Below the pieces are notes generated by a model that saw nothing but the letters and a program-made list of their open reading frames with translations, searched no databases and was not told the DNA's origin. The translations under genes were made by a program, and so were the position numbers. DNA of 64,000 nt from Alphaproteobacteria bacterium (lineage in GTDB: Bacteria > Pseudomonadota > Alphaproteobacteria > Rhodobacterales > Rhodobacteraceae), in NCBI GenBank assembly GCA_030426685.1, contig JAUHYC010000002.1, positions 62,001 through 126,000 of the forward strand, given 5' to 3'. Of this stretch, positions 62,429 through 64,000 are shown piece by piece (position 1 is the first letter of the stretch; each line of letters begins with the position of its first letter).

Positions 62429-63385
62429 TCAGGAGGCTGCACGGTTTTGCGGGGTGACCTCATAACCCGGCTCTTCCGGTTCGTCATCCAGCATTTCGGG
62501 TGGAAAGCCCGGAGCCCGGATATCCAACCCGGTGGCATCCTCAAGTCGCCTGATGATGTTCGGAGACAGCTCGCGCTCTCCATATCGGGCGATGGCGTCT
62601 TCGAATATCCTGATCATCACCGGGTTTATTTCCAGCGGAACTCCGGCCCGGTCCGCGACCTCCTGGAACAGGCCGATATCCTTTTTCACAAGGTCCATTG
62701 TGAACGAAATATCGCGGGAGCCGTTCAGGATGACCTGACTTTCGGTTTCATGAACAAAGGAAGTGCCCGACGAGATCTTGATCGCCTCATAGGTTGTTCC
62801 CAGATCCATCCCGGCTGCCTTGGCGGTCACCAGAGCTTCGGCGCAGGTGATCAGATTGGCGGTGGCCAGATAGTTGGTCAACACCTTTAGAACAGAGGCC
62901 GAGCCCAACTCACCCGTATGCAGAATGCGCCGCCCCATCGTCGTCAGAAACGGAAGGATACGCTCAAAGGTCGCGCGGTCGCAGCCGGCGAAAATTGAAA
63001 TGTTGCCTGTGGCGGCCCGGTGGCACCCGCCGGAAACCGGGCAATCCACCGCCGCGCCACCGCGTTCCACCACCATGGCACCCAAGCGTTTGACCTCGGC
63101 CTCGTCGGTGGTCGACATCTCCATCCATATTTTTCCGGGACCGACTTCGGGCAGCATCTCCTGCATTACCGCATCGGAGGCTGCCGGAGATGGCAGGCAG
63201 GTGATCACGGCCTCACAATCGCGCATCAGTTGCACGGGGCTTTCAGCAGCCTTTGCGCCCTTGGCGACAAATTCGGCCACCAGATCGGAGTTCAGATCGT
63301 GCACCGTCAGATCGATACCGTTGCGCAGCAAGGATCCGGACAGCTTGCCTCCGACATTCCCCAGTCCGATGAAACCTACTTTCAT
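62429..63385 (-). CDS. NAD(P)-dependent beta-hydroxyacid dehydrogenase
   Basis: A protein of 318 residues of the 3-hydroxyisobutyrate/tartronate-semialdehyde reductase family. MKVGFIGLGNVGGKLSGSLL is the Rossmann motif, VDCPVSGGCHRAATGNISIF the substrate-binding DxPVSGG motif, and LGSASVLKVLTNYLATANLI supplies the catalytic Lys. A longer C-terminal tail (LDDEPEEPGYEVTPQNRAAS) is unusual. ATG 63385 follows GGAGAAG; 21 codons of open frame upstream are not supported. The exact substrate is not clear; the DeoR neighbour suggests sugar-acid catabolism. Confidence 0.87.
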   Translation of the reverse strand: MKVGFIGLGNVGGKLSGSLLRNGIDLTVHDLNSDLVAEFVAKGAKAAESPVQLMRDCEAVITCLPSPAASDAVMQEMLPEVGPGKIWMEMSTTDEAEVKRLGAMVVERGGAAVDCPVSGGCHRAATGNISIFAGCDRATFERILPFLTTMGRRILHTGELGSASVLKVLTNYLATANLITCAEALVTAKAAGMDLGTTYEAIKISSGTSFVHETESQVILNGSRDISFTMDLVKKDIGLFQEVADRAGVPLEINPVMIRIFEDAIARYGERELSPNIIRRLEDATGLDIRAPGFPPEMLDDEPEEPGYEVTPQNRAAS

Positions 63386-63546
63386 ATGACGCTTCTCCCC
63401 GTTCGTCGTTAGAACTTCATGCGAGCATGACGCCACCGCTGCCGTCATGCCGCCTAGCGACCCCCGCAGGTCGCTTTTTTGCTCCGTAGATCACAGTTCT
63501 GCGCGACTCGCTTGACAAGCAGCCCAGCCGTGCCGCATGAGCCATG

Positions 63547-63725
63547 CGTTGGTGTCTGCAATAGCAGATGAAAAGGGAATGCGTCAGCGGGTTTTCCGTC
63601 AAACGCAGCCGCCCCCGCGACCGTGACCGGAGAGGGTGCCCAAAGCCACTGGCCTATGGCCGGGAAGGCGGGACATCCGACAGGGCAAACGCCCTGACAT
63701 CCGCAAGCCGGGAGACCTGCCAACG
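63547..63725 (+). ncRNA. Cobalamin (adenosylcobalamin-type) riboswitch
   Basis: A complete aptamer. P1 pairs CGTTGG (63547-63552) with CCAACG (63720-63725). Inside are AAAAGGGAAT, GCAGCCGCCCCCGCGACCGT with GACCGGAGAGG, GCCACTG, GGGAAGGCGGGA and the B12 box AGCCGGGAGACCTGCC (63706-63721), all in the normal order and spacing. It is on the plus strand, about 100 bases before the DUF1636 start, and should lower expression when cobalamin is plentiful. Confidence 0.96.
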
Positions 63726-63798
63726 AACGAAGATGAAACCGGGCGGGGTGTTCCGGTGTCGGGTCCATGCCGCAATGCGTGGCCCGCATGAAACCCCG

Positions 63799-63824
63799 TC
63801 CCCCACGAAGAGGATTTGGGGGGA
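63799..63824 (+). promoter_or_regulatory. Ribosome-site hairpin (expression platform of the riboswitch)
   Basis: TCCCCC (63799-63804) can pair with GGGGGA (63819-63824), hiding the G-rich ribosome site and an ATG at 63824. An upstream CGGGGT (63744-63749) and ACCCCG (63793-63798) can pair next to it. This suggests control at translation rather than by termination, since no T-run is present. Confidence 0.5.
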
Positions 63825-63832
63825 TGAGAGAC

Positions 63833-64000
63833 ATGACCGTGACCGCACCGGTCGAACTGCTGGTCTGCACCACTTGCCGCCGCGGCTTGCCCGTCGAAGA
63901 TGATGCACAACGTCCCGGTGCATTGCTGCACAAGGCATTGGAACAAGCAGACTTGCCCGAGGGCATCACGCTCATACCAGTCGAATGCCTGTCGAATTGC
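63833..64000 (+). CDS. DUF1636 metal-binding protein (cut off by the window)
   Basis: The first 56 residues of a DUF1636 protein: MTVTAPVELLVCTTCRRGLP with a CxxC pair and PVECLSNC with two more cysteines, resembling a thioredoxin-like [2Fe-2S] ferredoxin fold. In many alphaproteobacteria DUF1636 genes follow a cobalamin riboswitch and precede cobW/cobN-type cobalt chelation genes, so a role in cobalt or cobalamin supply is expected. An ATG at 63824, three codons upstream, is an alternative start; the gene runs off the window. Confidence 0.88.
   Translation, partial: MTVTAPVELLVCTTCRRGLPVEDDAQRPGALLHKALEQADLPEGITLIPVECLSNC

Noticed and set aside
1..64000. CRISPR array, prophage, integron or insertion sequence
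   Set aside because: No regularly spaced repeats, no cas, integrase or transposase genes and no att-like duplication at the tRNA genes were found. The tandem tRNA-Glu copies are a plain duplication.

Overview
The window looks like ordinary chromosome of a marine alphaproteobacterium of the Roseobacter group (Rhodobacterales, Ruegeria-like). The evidence is the gene families and their order (nrdR-ribD, ribE-ribBX-ribH-nusB, dnaG-rpoD, two heterotetrameric sarcosine oxidase operons, ccmI-ruvX-DUF1289), a tRNA-His with A73 and no encoded G-1, an alphaproteobacterial-type SOS box, and GC-rich codon use. I see no insertion sequence, prophage, integrase or CRISPR array. The genus is an inference.

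Layout. 0-12.9 kb: a truncated TPR-like membrane protein gene; an RND efflux pair with a strong terminator; a DUF2147 secreted protein; an Atm1-type ABC exporter; a LysM protein; a LOG-family protein; a host-attachment-family protein; an AhpD-like enzyme; Fe-type superoxide dismutase; an FkbM methyltransferase. 12.9-18.3 kb: sarcosine oxidase operon 1 (soxBDAG, minus strand). 18.4-20.4 kb: ccmI-ruvX-DUF1289. 20.4-21.2 kb: a gene-poor stretch with an isolated terminator. 21.2-26.8 kb: a double STAS-like protein, a dioxygenase-like protein, a TauE-type carrier, dusA, tRNA-His, a GNAT enzyme, SOS-boxed mmcB, and an ArsR-SRPBCC operon with a two-operator promoter. 27-36.5 kb: riboflavin genes with nrdR and nusB, split by three capsule genes (kpsS, a wza-like gene, kpsC) on the opposite strand. 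36.6-44.4 kb: small conserved genes, an AraC regulator, rpoD and dnaG. 44.4-49.5 kb: sarcosine oxidase operon 2. 49.6-54.8 kb: glutamate dehydrogenase and a Tad-type pseudopilin/vWA trio. 55-61.4 kb: pirin, a TetR regulator with a clear operator, a lipoprotein, hom, glpX, recJ and two identical tRNA-Glu genes. 61.5-64 kb: a DeoR regulator, a beta-hydroxyacid dehydrogenase, and a cobalamin riboswitch in front of a truncated DUF1636 gene.

How the genes fit together. The two sox operons and GDH point to use of methylated amines and amino acids (sarcosine from glycine betaine breakdown) as carbon and nitrogen sources. SOD, pirin, the AhpD-like protein and the Atm1-type exporter fit oxidative and metal homeostasis. 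The capsule, Tad and host-attachment-family genes fit a surface-attached lifestyle. The most informative small-scale signals are a dispersed repeat with fixed internal spacing (four copies, two of them inside the two sox operons), a RibB fusion whose GTP cyclohydrolase II half has lost its zinc and catalytic motifs, the capsule genes inside the riboflavin locus, the SOS box at mmcB, the ArsR and TetR operators, and the B12 riboswitch. I did not find a convincing wholly new multi-gene system. The best candidates for undescribed function are the dispersed repeat, the tandem STAS-like protein and the 20.65-21.16 kb non-coding stretch.
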